DNA from: Sclerotiophoma versabilis
Taxonomy: Eukaryota; Ascomycota; Dothideomycetes; Pleosporales; Didymellaceae
Length of the DNA: 64,000 nt
Assembly (NCBI GenBank): GCA_012274445.1
Contig: JAAROD010000054.1
Location: forward strand, 1,240,001-1,304,000
Reading direction: 5' to 3'
Of this stretch, positions 1 through 9,881 are shown piece after piece. A program made the translations under genes and the position numbers. Under the pieces are notes generated by a model. The model was not told where the DNA came from, searched no databases, and saw only the letters and a program-made list of their open reading frames with translations. The stretch's first letter is position 1; each line of letters starts with the position of its first letter.

Positions 1-416
1 ACATTATGTGCTGGCCTTTTTTTTTGTGGTTGACTCGTCATTGTAGTGGTGATTGCCTGGATGAACGAATACGATTCGGTCGTGACCTGCGATGCTTGAG
101 AAGAACTTTAGCGAACTCGTCAAATGCTGGACACTATGAACAGAAATCACATTGACTTCTAAAGAGATTAACGCACCAATTGGACTGCCAAAAACGAGGA
201 TGTGAGTCGGAAGTACTCATAAATTCTTTCTACGACACTTTCGCGGATATGGCTATGCTACATGAATTTACAAAACGCTAACAAACATCGAGGTGCTATG
301 GAGATGCGGGTATATGAACACATGAAGAAGACGAAAGAAACAAAGGTAAAAGACCCAAACAGAACAAAAGGGTGATTGCCTGGCAAGGCTCTCGCTTGCC
401 ACTGGGCCGTAAACGC
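1..416. other. Left-edge non-coding stretch
   Basis: This is the 3' flank of the minus-strand DUF7053 gene. It has a T-run near positions 17-25 and several short stop-rich frames. I see no gene in it. Confidence 0.5.
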
Positions 417-1999
417 CTAAACAGCAGCCTGTGAGGGCCTTCTGTACTTCTCGTCCTTTGGAGGCACTGGTGGTAGTTCCGAGTATGGATGGTACGGCAT
501 AACAGAATCCTTCCTCTCGTGTTTCGATGCATACGCTGTGGATGGCAGAAAAGAGCCAGGTGAGTACGTCGTCGATGGCAAGGTGTCAAGAGTTTGCAGT
601 GCGGCATATGTGGTCGAAGGTAAGGTATCTAATGAAGCCGTAGGCGAAGGGCTGTATGTGCTCGTCGGCAGAAATTCGTAAGTGGTGGCCGGGAGCGTTT
701 CGTTGTGGCTGGTTGCTTGTACAGTACTCGGTGTCGGCAAGGTATCGTATAGTATACCCGACGAAGAGTAGATATAGCTCTCATCGATCGCAGCATCTAT
801 GTCCGCCAACAGGTCTTCGTTCGATATTGGGGTCTTGGGGCTACGCGATTTTTGATCGAACGCGAAGTTGAAAGAGATAGGCCGGACTTCAGGAATGTAT
901 GGTGGGCTTACAACGTGACTAGAGACAGGTTCAGGCTCTTCGTCCGACTCGTCATCTGAAGGCCCTTCATCCACTAGAGTTTCGTAATACAGCGATACTA
1001 CGCGATTTGATGGCGCTCGTGATGCGCTACCAGGATTAAGTAAAATTGGCCGTTTGAAGCTTGAAGATAAGCTGCTATCATAGGTTGTCGCCGGCAAGAG
1101 GTAGAGAGTCTGTTCGGGGGCGAAGACTGCTTTAGGACTCAGTGCTGGTGAAGCGGACGGGCGGTCTTGCTGTGTTGGCAGGCTCGAAATGGATGCGCTG
1201 CGTTCGGAGGGAGAAAAAGATTGGGAGAGGCCGGGAGTCAAGATCGGGCCGGCGCTTTGGCTTCTTGAATGTGGTGACAAGCGAGGCGAAGCTTGTGCTC
1301 GGTATGGTGGTGGTGCAAACTGGTAGTCTGGCGGTGGAGCGATGAATATGTCACCGTGGCCCATTCGCTCCCGTGGCTCGATGTTCCGTAATGCCTTCAA
1401 TCGCTCGTTCGCAAAGTTTGACTCCAAGATATGCGCTCTCTCGACCAGCTTCTCAACAAGTCGCGAATGCGAGTCTTTGAATGTTTTCTTGACGAAGCCC
1501 ATCAATAGTTTTGAACATGTCATCTTAACCTCTTCACGGATGTACAACCCCGTGCGTGGCACTTTGACTCCATGATCAGCAAGCTCCTTTGGCTCTCCTG
1601 GCAATGATCCGCCCACACTCCATTTCCCTCGGATTTCTAGACCGAGTGGTGCGTAGACGTGAGTTTCGAGACAATCGGGAAAGTCATGAAAGACAGCGTG
1701 GTATGATACTGATCCTGTTGCAAGGCCTCCAGGAAGATATGAGACTTTGTCTTGAACGTGTTAGCGATTGTCCTTGTTTTTGCCGCATGCAGTACAAAGT
1801 GGATACCTTTGATTGTATACCACGTTGCGTAATACTCTGAGGTTGGTGCATAGTTGGGAGGCTTGCACTTGTAGCGCTCAACCACAAGTGGGTTTAGATC
1901 AATCATTGCCAGATGGTCCTTGTACATGTCGAGAACACTCTTGCGAGTGATCCCTGCCGGCAGGGGGGTGACCGTTGTGAAGACCACAGTCTTTGGCAT
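417..1999 (-). CDS. DUF7053 domain protein with LPxTTY repeats
   Basis: Exons are 1807-1999 and 417-1744 on the minus strand, giving 506 aa. The start is the ATG at 1999 (MPKTVVFTT). The intron at 1745-1806 begins GTATCC, has CTAAC as branch site and ends AAAG; removing it joins the frame into YLPGGL and ETHVYAPLGLEIRGKW. That order, followed by a helical stretch with FVKKTFKDSHSRLVEKLVERA, matches fungal DUF7053 proteins, whose biochemical role is unknown. After about residue 190 the protein becomes Ser/Pro/Thr rich. It carries an acidic patch (DDESDEEPEP, about residues 328-337) and repeated LPxxTY motifs between residues 281 and 469, ending in a PPVPPK proline motif. No signal peptide or membrane segment is seen. 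The family call is firm; any function, such as lipid binding or scaffolding, would be a guess. Confidence 0.85.
531..695 (-). repeat. Tandem LPxxTY-coding repeats
   Basis: Within the DUF7053 gene, five copies of a hexapeptide (LPATTY, LPTSTY, LPSTTY, LPSTTY, LPSTAY) lie at residues 415-469. A further LPATTY is at 281-286 and a decayed LPTPST at 400-405. Spacers are 2-10 residues of Ser, Pro and Thr. Confidence 0.8.
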
Positions 2000-3239
2000 A
2001 CTGCTGTGTGTTGAATCAAATGTGTCGTGGCCAGAAGGTCTGTGTCTTGATAATGAGAACAGCGAAACACCCAGATATGGTGGGACCAAAGCTGGGAGAA
2101 GAAAGAGGGGACGTTTGTACAACGTTGTGAGGAATCGTGACTACTTGTTTCGCAGCCCAGGCTGGCCACCCCCTCACGGCCCCTGCGACCAGTTCGTTAA
2201 GTCAGGGAACGATACTACCCCGCCAAGCAGCATGCCAAATTTCATGATCGTTTCTCTCACCATTCGTGGAAACTTGGGACAGGGACAAACTTGTTACTGC
2301 ACGTGTACCTGGCAGACAGACTGCTCTGGTCCGACATGCTAGAGCAAGTCAAACGAGTGACAGGTAGGGCTCCTACAGATCCAGCGTCAAGACGACACAG
2401 TGACAGAGGAGAGAATAGCTCGTACGAAGTCAGAAGTGCGAGTGGGAGTGTAGCGGATGGTTCATTGTGGAAGTGTTCATGTGTTGCATAAGCAAGGTCA
2501 TGCAGGGTCCGAACGTGTTCGTCACAACTTCGGTTTCAGAAGGCACTAGTGTGAGCGCTAACCAGATAAAGCAATGAGGATGAACGAAATCAATTAGTCT
2601 CTTGGATAAGCTCCATGGGCTAAGTATTCGATCTCAATATCGACTCGTTATAAAATCAAAACCGAGGATCTAGCAATATCTTTTACTGCTCTTTTGAATG
2701 AAGGAGGGTACTGGTGATGACTTGCGCGCACGGTGAAGTTCGTGGCAGAAACTGTTTCAGCAACCTCATGACTCTGTTCGGTTTCACAAAGGATTCACAA
2801 GGCGTTCAACAGCACGATAAGGCAGTCATGTCTGCCTCAGGTTGATTGCGGTACTTCACGATCTCACCTGACGAAAACCTTGAGCTCGATTGCCCGCCAC
2901 AAGTCCGTTCTTCACCGAATGAACGCCGTGGAGCTTTGCGTCCTACATCGGAACGGGGCATACATTCGACCTACTTTTCCAGAACCATACGATGAAAGAA
3001 GGCCTACGTACACGACAAGCGATAGCACTGGTAAGAGTCAGTCTGACATTGCGCGCAATTTGCAGATTTTATGAAGATATAATTTTCCAACAAAGCTCGT
3101 GTATGAAACATAGCATATCCACAAATACGGCAGTGCTCGATCATTCCGGATGATCGACACTCCAAGTCCGTCTTCTTTACATATATCCATGTGGTTGTCA
3201 TTACGTCCATCAATTCCATGTCTTCTCGAGCTCACCACT
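2000..3239. other. Intergenic stretch, no gene seen
   Basis: It holds the promoter side of the DUF7053 gene and the 3' flank of the MARVEL gene. The open frames are short, lack family resemblance and show no splice structure I can support. Confidence 0.5.
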
Positions 3240-3779
3240 TTACACACCCTGATGCATAGCAACATCCGGCTTCTGCACTGCTGGTACCCTCCTTCTCTCA
3301 GCAGTAACAGCAAGGTACGTCCCATACCCGAATGCACCCGCAGCAACCGCCCAACTCAGGCCTCCAAACACCGCCCCCGCTCTAGCAACATCACACACCT
3401 GCCCAAAGCAAATCCTACCATTCAAGAACACTGCCAGCGCCACGAAGCCAGCGAACCAGAAAAGCATGGTGAGCGCATCGAGCGCAACGAGACCCCAGCG
3501 AATGCCAGCAGACGAGAGCAAGTGGCTGAACTTGAGCGGTACGAGAAATATCGGGATGAACGTGACGAGTGACCAGACGGGCACGAAGATGAGGAAAGAG
3601 ACTTGAGCAGGGGAGGCCTGGCGCCAGTGCGATGTCCACCATGAGGAGACTGTTGTGAGGTTAGCGTGGTTGTGAAGTGAGGATACAAAGGACTAACCAT
3701 AGGCCATGAGCCCCAGAACAATAATAGCGAGTGCAGCTTGTGTGGCACGCACTGGGTGCATGGGGTTGATGTTGACCAT
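3240..3779 (-). CDS. Small MARVEL-like membrane protein
   Basis: Exons are 3698-3779 and 3240-3649, giving 163 aa. The 48-bp intron (GTTAGT to CAACAG) carries a CTAAC branch site, and splicing restores the frame at the codon after GLMAY. Four hydrophobic segments are visible, around residues 12-28, 42-62, 75-98 and 115-140. Two cysteines flank the third loop (RICFGQVCDVARAG), and the C-terminal tail is short and basic. This pattern is typical of fungal MARVEL/membrane-associating proteins, which organise plasma-membrane or eisosome-like domains. No catalytic residues are expected. A second gene of this type lies at 61.5-62.2 kb. The family call rests on topology and loop features, not on a diagnostic motif. 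Confidence 0.75.
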
Positions 3780-4378
3780 TATGGCTACCAAATGTTACTG
3801 TTTTTTGATCGAGTAGGTATTGTAGTTCGATCGCCTCAGGATTGATATTGTAAGCCTTGAAGTTGCGGTATAAAGTCAAATGAGCGATGATTTCCAGAAG
3901 TCGGGAAAAGGATTCGAGAGAAGAAAGGACTAAGGCCTTGAAGCGCGCCTTACTATACTCTATAGTTTTTTTGCCGTTCTAAATTTGCCCACGTCGACAC
4001 AACCATCAGCAATGCAATCTTCGGTAACTTGGAAGCCCAGGTTAGAACTCTATGCAGTGGGCTTATGAGTGGCTGGTTACGATTGATGTTTCTGAGATGC
4101 TTGGACTCGGCTGACGAGTGTTGCACCACGGCTGGTGGGTTCCATGTTTCAGGTAGGGCTGAACCCCTGATCGCGCATGAAGCGTGTCAGGTCTGTCAGT
4201 ACTGCAATGATCGAGTCGCGACAACGACGGAAGACGAGCCGGGTGGTGATCAAACGCAGGAAGAATTGTGTTGCAGGTACGAGGTGGAGCCGACATCCGC
4301 GTCGATCGTCCTCAACTCCCAGAACCTTTAACACCTGCAAAGGCCGCCTTATATCCGACGATATCCGAAAAGGCTCAA
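3780..4378. other. Intergenic stretch, no gene seen
   Basis: This is the promoter of the MARVEL gene and the 3' flank of the ENGase gene. Only short overlapping frames are present, none convincing. Confidence 0.5.
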
Positions 4379-6592
4379 CTAAAAACACAACATTGTGTTT
4401 GCATTCGCTAGCTCTTGTCCGTCAAAGCCTATACCTTTGATCTTTACAGATGTTTCGTGTCCAGCAAGTTGTTCCACAAACGAGGCAGGAAGTACGTATT
4501 CTGCCGCATACACTCTTCCTAGATTCAGGTTATCCAGGTAGATCACAAAATACGAGAAAGACCCGGTGATGCTACTGAAAGGTAAGCCCTGAACTGGCTG
4601 ACCACTAAAAGTGTGACTCCAACAGAGCCTTACGTGCCGTGTCTCCCCTTCGCCACGAGACTTCTTCTGGATGTTGAAGATGGTGTGAGTCTGCGATGGG
4701 ACCTTTGATAAGGGATTTGTCGAAGAGATAGACTGCAACGTGGTAGCTTTGTATGGGACAGCTTCATACGGGGTAGAATAGGATGCAGCAGGCTGGATGC
4801 AGACGTAATCGACCTCCGCGAGTCTTGTACCAGCGCCAGCGTTGATAGCCTGCGAGTAGAAGCCGAGCTCTTCTAAACGAGGATTTGACAGTGAAGGGAT
4901 TTTGCTTGTTCTGATTTCGACGTCGATAGAATGCTCGATCCGGGGGAAATCGAGTTGCACAAGGCCGTGCACTGTCCCCGAGACTTTCATATAAAAACCT
5001 TGCCGAATATTTGAAAGATCCCGATAGGAGATACGCAGTCGCAGCGACCCGTCCGCCGGCATGTCGAGTATGAATAGCGGTATCGACCAACTGTGATCTG
5101 TGGGCTCTGCATCCTTCTTGGTTGACGACAAAGGCAGATTATGAGCCTCAATGACAAGCTGCGATCGTCCTTGCACGTCTTCTACTCTGTGTCGTAAGGA
5201 ACTCAACATACCAAGAGACTCTGTCTTAAGAGGTAAGATTGATTGTGAACCAAGTCGGGAATGCATGCTGTGGCTGCTGAACAGACTCTCTTTTTCTTGG
5301 TCGCTATGCGTACCAAAAGCTCGACTGAAGTCTGTAAAGAAGAACTTCTCCGAGCCGGCATTGTAGAGTCTTGCAGAGCTGGTTATAGACAATGTTTTGT
5401 TCGGTTGATGCCGCTTGTCGCAGTCTCCGCACGAGCAGGTTACATCCCCTGGAAGATCCTCTCCATCCCACATCGTCTGCTCCGCATCTCTTGCGTGACC
5501 GGGGAAGTGCTCGAACGTCCAGGCTGGTGCAAAAATCCCGGCTGAGAGTCTCAATTCAGCTAGTTTGGCTACAGCGACACCCGTGTTCGTGCCGCCGCCG
5601 CCATACTCAGGGTACGTGATGCGTGGATGCGAGAAATTAGTTGTATTCTGTGCCCATACATCTATGCCAAAGTAAACTTGTTGCGGCGGCAGGTTGTTTT
5701 GCAAGGCTGCATGTATTGATTCCGATGCGTCACTCTCTTTCCAACAATAATTGGTCAGAATGCCGCCACATGCTTTCCCAAATGGCAGGTTTCGTACGTT
5801 GAGAGCATTCTGATAAGACACCTTGTTAAAAGTTGTCAGGGCATCATACCTACTATAGTTAGAACAGCTAGTCAATTGGATGTACGACACTGACCAGATA
5901 AGATGCTTCTCGGGCCCAAGATCTGACCTTAACTGGCGAAGGAAAGCTGCTAGGACGTGAGTGTCCCAGCTTGCTGTAGGGAACGACTTTTCAATATTTA
6001 CAAGCCAGCCGTCAAACCCATAGTGATCTGCAATCATGGCAAGCTTCGTAGCCAGCGAGAAGCGTATGCTATCGTGATCGTGTTGGAACAACTTCTCAGA
6101 GTCTAGCGTTTGCGGCTCGATCAGTATCGTGCCGAGCGCCTTCACTCCGTTGCGATGCAGTGTGTTGGTCCAGGTTGGGGGCGGAACGCATGCGAGCTTG
6201 TGGGAAAAGTAGATGAAGGTGTCGACAAATTGCATATATTCACATGCATATTTTTCCTCTGCTAAACCAGTGCTCGACACTCCTTCGTAATCGTGGTAGT
6301 TTCCTGCATAGTCATGGCAAAGAAGGACATTGGCCTTGCCTAATCCCTCTTTCTCGTTGACCGAACGCAGCAATAACGGTGTGTTGGCTCGTTGTAGAGG
6401 ATCAGAATCTTTGATGGTCCATGTCTCTAGCTCTTCAAAGGTGTCAAAATAAGTGAAGCCTTTCAGCTGGTCGAGGGCGCGTTGCTTTCGACGTTCCTCT
6501 GGCGTTGGACCTGTGTTTGGTAACGGAAAGAGGTGTCGATAGCCGTCACGTATGGGCCTTAAGATGTCTTTCCAGCCTAGCATATATGCCAT
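4379..6592 (-). CDS. Cytosolic endo-beta-N-acetylglucosaminidase (GH85)
   Basis: A single exon encodes 737 aa. ENGase cleaves the chitobiose core of free or protein-linked N-glycans. GH85 features are clear: the TYFDTFEELE entry motif near residue 47, the barrel strand NVLLCHDYAGNYHDYEG (about 88-104), YMQFVDTFIYFSHKL (119-133) with VPPPTWTN following, and the catalytic strand GFDGWLVNIE (192-201), whose Glu201 is the general acid. The C-terminal half is predicted beta-rich, as in other GH85 enzymes with carbohydrate-binding-like modules. No signal peptide or N-terminal membrane segment is seen, so it should act in the cytosol on glycans released during ER-associated degradation. A second ATG at codon 4 is also possible as the start. 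The gene is divergent from ERD2, 391 bp away. Confidence 0.92.
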   Translation of the reverse strand: MAYMLGWKDILRPIRDGYRHLFPLPNTGPTPEERRKQRALDQLKGFTYFDTFEELETWTIKDSDPLQRANTPLLLRSVNEKEGLGKANVLLCHDYAGNYHDYEGVSSTGLAEEKYACEYMQFVDTFIYFSHKLACVPPPTWTNTLHRNGVKALGTILIEPQTLDSEKLFQHDHDSIRFSLATKLAMIADHYGFDGWLVNIEKSFPTASWDTHVLAAFLRQLRSDLGPEKHLIWSVSYIQLTSCSNYSRYDALTTFNKVSYQNALNVRNLPFGKACGGILTNYCWKESDASESIHAALQNNLPPQQVYFGIDVWAQNTTNFSHPRITYPEYGGGGTNTGVAVAKLAELRLSAGIFAPAWTFEHFPGHARDAEQTMWDGEDLPGDVTCSCGDCDKRHQPNKTLSITSSARLYNAGSEKFFFTDFSRAFGTHSDQEKESLFSSHSMHSRLGSQSILPLKTESLGMLSSLRHRVEDVQGRSQLVIEAHNLPLSSTKKDAEPTDHSWSIPLFILDMPADGSLRLRISYRDLSNIRQGFYMKVSGTVHGLVQLDFPRIEHSIDVEIRTSKIPSLSNPRLEELGFYSQAINAGAGTRLAEVDYVCIQPAASYSTPYEAVPYKATTLQSISSTNPLSKVPSQTHTIFNIQKKSRGEGETRHVRLCWSHTFSGQPVQGLPFSSITGSFSYFVIYLDNLNLGRVYAAEYVLPASFVEQLAGHETSVKIKGIGFDGQELANANTMLCF

Positions 6593-6983
6593 GTTGTGGC
6601 GCGGTTTTGCTGTTGCAATTGAGCCACTCGCCAGGACTAAAACTCCGCAGAGGGCTTGGGAATTTCACTGTGTGGGCTTCTATTGCATCGAGCAGTCAAG
6701 TCGTCAAGAACGTATTGGACTACTGCTCCCACATATTCGTCGCCTTCGAGTGGGCACTGACGACCTTTTGGCGTGGTATTGCGGCAGTGACGTCCGATCT
6801 TCAACGGAAGGGACTCCGGGCTGTTTGTTTCTTGGCATGCAAGGATCAGCTCGCAGCCTCCAAACACCTTGCAGCTTCCAAACGTGTCATTTTATTCAAC
6901 GTCGCGCAGGTCGTTCAATCATCACCAACGCTCGAGTAGCTGCACTTTTCCACAAGTCACACTCCAGCCAAGGGCGCGTCGCC
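6593..6983. promoter_or_regulatory. Shared divergent promoter of ENGase and ERD2
   Basis: The 391 bp separate two divergently transcribed glycoprotein/secretory-pathway genes. No coding sequence or recognisable operator is seen; the promoter role is inferred from position alone. Confidence 0.45.
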
Positions 6984-7853
6984 ATGATGAACCTCTTCAG
7001 GCTGTTAGGTAAATTCAAGCTCACCTGTTCAAGCTTGCGCATGCTAACAATGGCTGTGTAGGGGACTTGTCCCATCTGCTATCGATACTGATTCTCTTGC
7101 ACAAGATGAAGACTTCGAGTGTATGTTCAGCAAAACTAGCAACCAAACTGCGCGGAGTCTAATATGTTTCCACAGAGTGCGGCCGGTATCTCGTTCAAGT
7201 CGCAGTTCCTGTACTTGATCGTATACCTCAGTCGATACATCGACCTCCTTTGGACATTCTACGACCCCCATGCGCTATACAACACCATCTTTAAGATCGT
7301 CTTCATTAGCACATCTGCGTATACCGTATACCTTATGCTCAACGACTATAAACCCACCCACGACCCAAATCTCGACACTTTCAAAGTACAATACTTGCTG
7401 GCATTCAGCACGGTGCTGGCGGTGCTGTTCCCATACAAATACACATTGACTGAGGTGAGTTGAGTCATCGGGCTGAGCTAGACGGGAAATTAATGAAGCA
7501 TGCAGATCCTTTGGGCTTTCTCCATCTGGCTCGAATCGGTCGCTATCTTGCCCCAGCTCTTCATGCTGCAAAGGACCGGTGAAGCAGAGACAATCACAAC
7601 ACACTATTTGTTTGCGCTTGGCGCTTACCGAGCTTTGTACATCCCCAATTGGATTTACAGGTACTGGTTCGAGGTGCCGCGCTTCTACGACCCAATTGCT
7701 GTCATTGCGGGCATCGTGCAAACTATCCTGTACTCGGATTTCTTCTACATCTACTACACCAAGTCAGTGCCCCAACGATCCTTACAAAACCGAGCAACCA
7801 ATGCTAACGTACCTAGGGTCATTCAAGGCAAGAAGTTCAATCTCCCCGTATAA
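6984..7853 (+). CDS. ERD2: ER lumen protein-retaining receptor (KDEL receptor)
   Basis: Five exons (6984-7008, 7062-7120, 7176-7454, 7506-7762, 7817-7853) encode 218 aa. The order MMNLFRLLGDLSHLLSILILLHKMKT, SAAGISFKSQ, YLSRYIDLLW, then the segments around ALGAYRALYIPNWIYRY, is that of Erd2 along its full length. Erd2 binds HDEL/KDEL-tailed ER proteins in the Golgi and returns them in COPI vesicles; it is a seven-helix membrane protein. The four introns are 50-55 bp and have standard GT-AG ends. The first exon is only 25 nt. The protein ends KKFNLPV, shorter than some animal forms but usual for fungi. Two adjacent ATG codons make the exact first residue uncertain by one. Confidence 0.95.
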
Positions 7854-8437
7854 AAACTCTGCGAGAGACGGCCGATGCGAAAGCCTACAGTTGGCGCGCG
7901 CAAGCTTCATGTACCCTTAACGCTCGACTGTTGGCGTTTTGGGCGGCGTTTTTGGGTTGGACTCAGATGGATGACACCAGCCTGGGCAGCTGTTGTACGG
8001 ATTGCATGGATAGAGGAGTATGGACGGTCATATGTAGGATATTTTACGAACGCTGGGACTACAACGCAGCTACATAGCACCATATAGCATCGTGTTATCA
8101 ATGAATTGAAGAGTGCAAACAGTACCAGCTGCGCGTTGTGTCAACGTTGGCAGACCAATCGTGCGTCACTCATTGGAATTCCGCAGTGGCGCGCTGACAC
8201 GTGCCAGCCTCAACCATGAATTGCGGTTGTCAGTCAAACCTGAGACAAGAGAACACCACGCCAATCGCCTTAACAACTTTACCTTTATTTGAACTGTAGC
8301 GCTCGTATTAATACCTGTTCATTCCCTGTTTCACTTCTGAGCTGCGCGCTCACTCTCCTGAATCTCACGTTAGCTGCGATCTTCTTCACAGCACTCACTG
8401 CCCGCGCAATTCCGCACACGACACCAACGCCAGCACA
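7854..8437. other. Intergenic stretch, no gene seen
   Basis: This is the ERD2 3' flank and the upstream region of the small membrane protein gene. Nothing coding is supported. Confidence 0.5.
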
Positions 8438-8902
8438 ATGTTCTGCCTTCGCAGCTGGATACCCGTGCTTTTCTTTCTGTAAGTGCAGTCTCTCTCATAT
8501 GGCAATGGCCCCTTTACTGAGCTGTCCAGACTCCGCACAAATGCATCGCCCGTCTACCTAGTCCTCTTTATCTCTGCGACGTACTTCCTAAACCGACCCT
8601 GCGTCTACTGCTCGTTACTCCTCTTCATACTCGTCGTTGCGCTGTTCGACTTCCATACTCCGTGGTTCGACCCGCCGCTCCCCGACACAGCAGGGCTGGC
8701 GCTAAACGAGACAACGCCGCTGCTCGAGACAGCCGGCGTCTTCGCGCAGGCGGCTACAAACACCGTACAGGAGTTGGTCAAGGGCGCAGTCGATGGGATG
8801 AGAGGAAAAGCGAGCACAGGCGCGATGAACGAGTGGGTGAAGGGTTTGCTAGGCAAGAAGGAGTGGAGGATACAGTGTCTGGATGTGTTAATCAGGGTCT
8901 AG
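8438..8902 (+). CDS. Small membrane protein, unrecognised
   Basis: Exons are 8438-8478 and 8530-8902 (51-bp intron, GTAAGT to TCCAG), giving 137 aa. The intron joins a short hydrophobic start (MFCLRSWIPVLFFL) to LRTNASPVYLVLFISATYFL. Three hydrophobic stretches are present: residues 4-14, 20-34 and about 39-54 (CSLLLFILVVALF). A polar helix follows (about residues 80-125) with many Ala, Gly, Asn and Lys and no cysteines. The first segment could be a signal anchor. I do not recognise the family. Its position after ERD2 gives no functional clue, since fungal neighbours are usually transcribed separately. The clean splice and uniform reading make a real gene likely. Confidence 0.6.
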
Positions 8903-9560
8903 GAACATGGGTAGAATTAAGGCGTGATGTGATAGTACCAGCAGCTGCTGATCTTTCTGTTGGGGATTCTGCGTTATTGCATGACAGGCGCTCGGCTTTG
9001 AGGCATTTGCACGGCGTTGGGCATGTTTCTATACCTGCAGACGATATCTGCTCACAGGCCCTTTGCAAATGAGGGCCTTGCGGAACTGGCAGTGCAGATT
9101 CGAAATAAATCCATACATTTATTCGTAGTTCCAAAGACTTTTGGACTCGTTTTTAATGTCTCAATTACCAAGCATTGTTGCGTTTCGCTCCAAATCTCTC
9201 CAAGGTAGTATCGGAAATTCCACGTAGAGTTGCTCAATATCCATAGGCACAAATTCTCTCTTCATTACTCGTATTCGCATCTCTTTACCTTATGCTTTCC
9301 AGAAGAGCCCCGCGCTAAGAGGGGCTCCGAGGTCGAGGTCCCCGCAGCGCGTGCCGCCTCACATTGGCAGTAGCCATTGTGTAGCATGTAGGCCCTCAGT
9401 TATGTCGAAACTTAAATTGAGGCATGTGGAACTTGATAAAGCTCACGAACCCTTTTGTGCAATGCCACGGTCGGCAAAGTATCTCATCGCGTGAACATGG
9501 ACGGTTTGTGAACAGAGCGGCTCCCGCGACGCGTGAGGCACCTTCCCAAGCGAGCGGTGA
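8903..9560. other. Intergenic stretch, no gene seen
   Basis: This is the downstream flank of the small membrane protein gene and the distal promoter of the aminopeptidase. Nothing coding is supported. Confidence 0.45.
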
Positions 9561-9881
9561 CATGCGGCATCCTCTCACCCCCACTTGCATTCACACCGTT
9601 CGCTCCTTCCCTCTTCAAAGCTGGCGTCTCTTATCCACTACTCGAGACTTAGCTCTCGCCCACAGCTCTGGACTAAGCTTCTGCCCAGACAAGTTCCTAC
9701 ATCTTACCGCACTGCAGCCGCTGCTAAGCGTTTCTCAAGTTGTACCACAAGAGCTACAGAGCTTCACTATACCTCACGTGTGCCACCGAGACCGAGGCCC
9801 AGACTTGCAGTTGCTCGACCAGCTGCATTGAGTATTCAGAAGAGATTCTGTCAGAGCGAAGTCACCAGTAGCTTTACAGAC
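9561..9881 (+). other. Presequence-like open frame before APE2 start
   Basis: From the TGA at 9558-9560 to the first ATG at 9882, the aminopeptidase frame stays open for 107 codons with no ATG. The translated stretch is rich in Arg, Ser, Ala and Leu, almost free of Asp/Glu, and has IQKRFCQS near its end, like a mitochondrial processing site. Either a spliced upstream ATG or a non-AUG start would be needed to use it. Confidence 0.45.

Noticed and set aside
8662..9072. 136-codon plus frame overlapping the small membrane protein gene
   Set aside because: Out-of-frame shadow of exon 2, and it does not begin at a plausible start.
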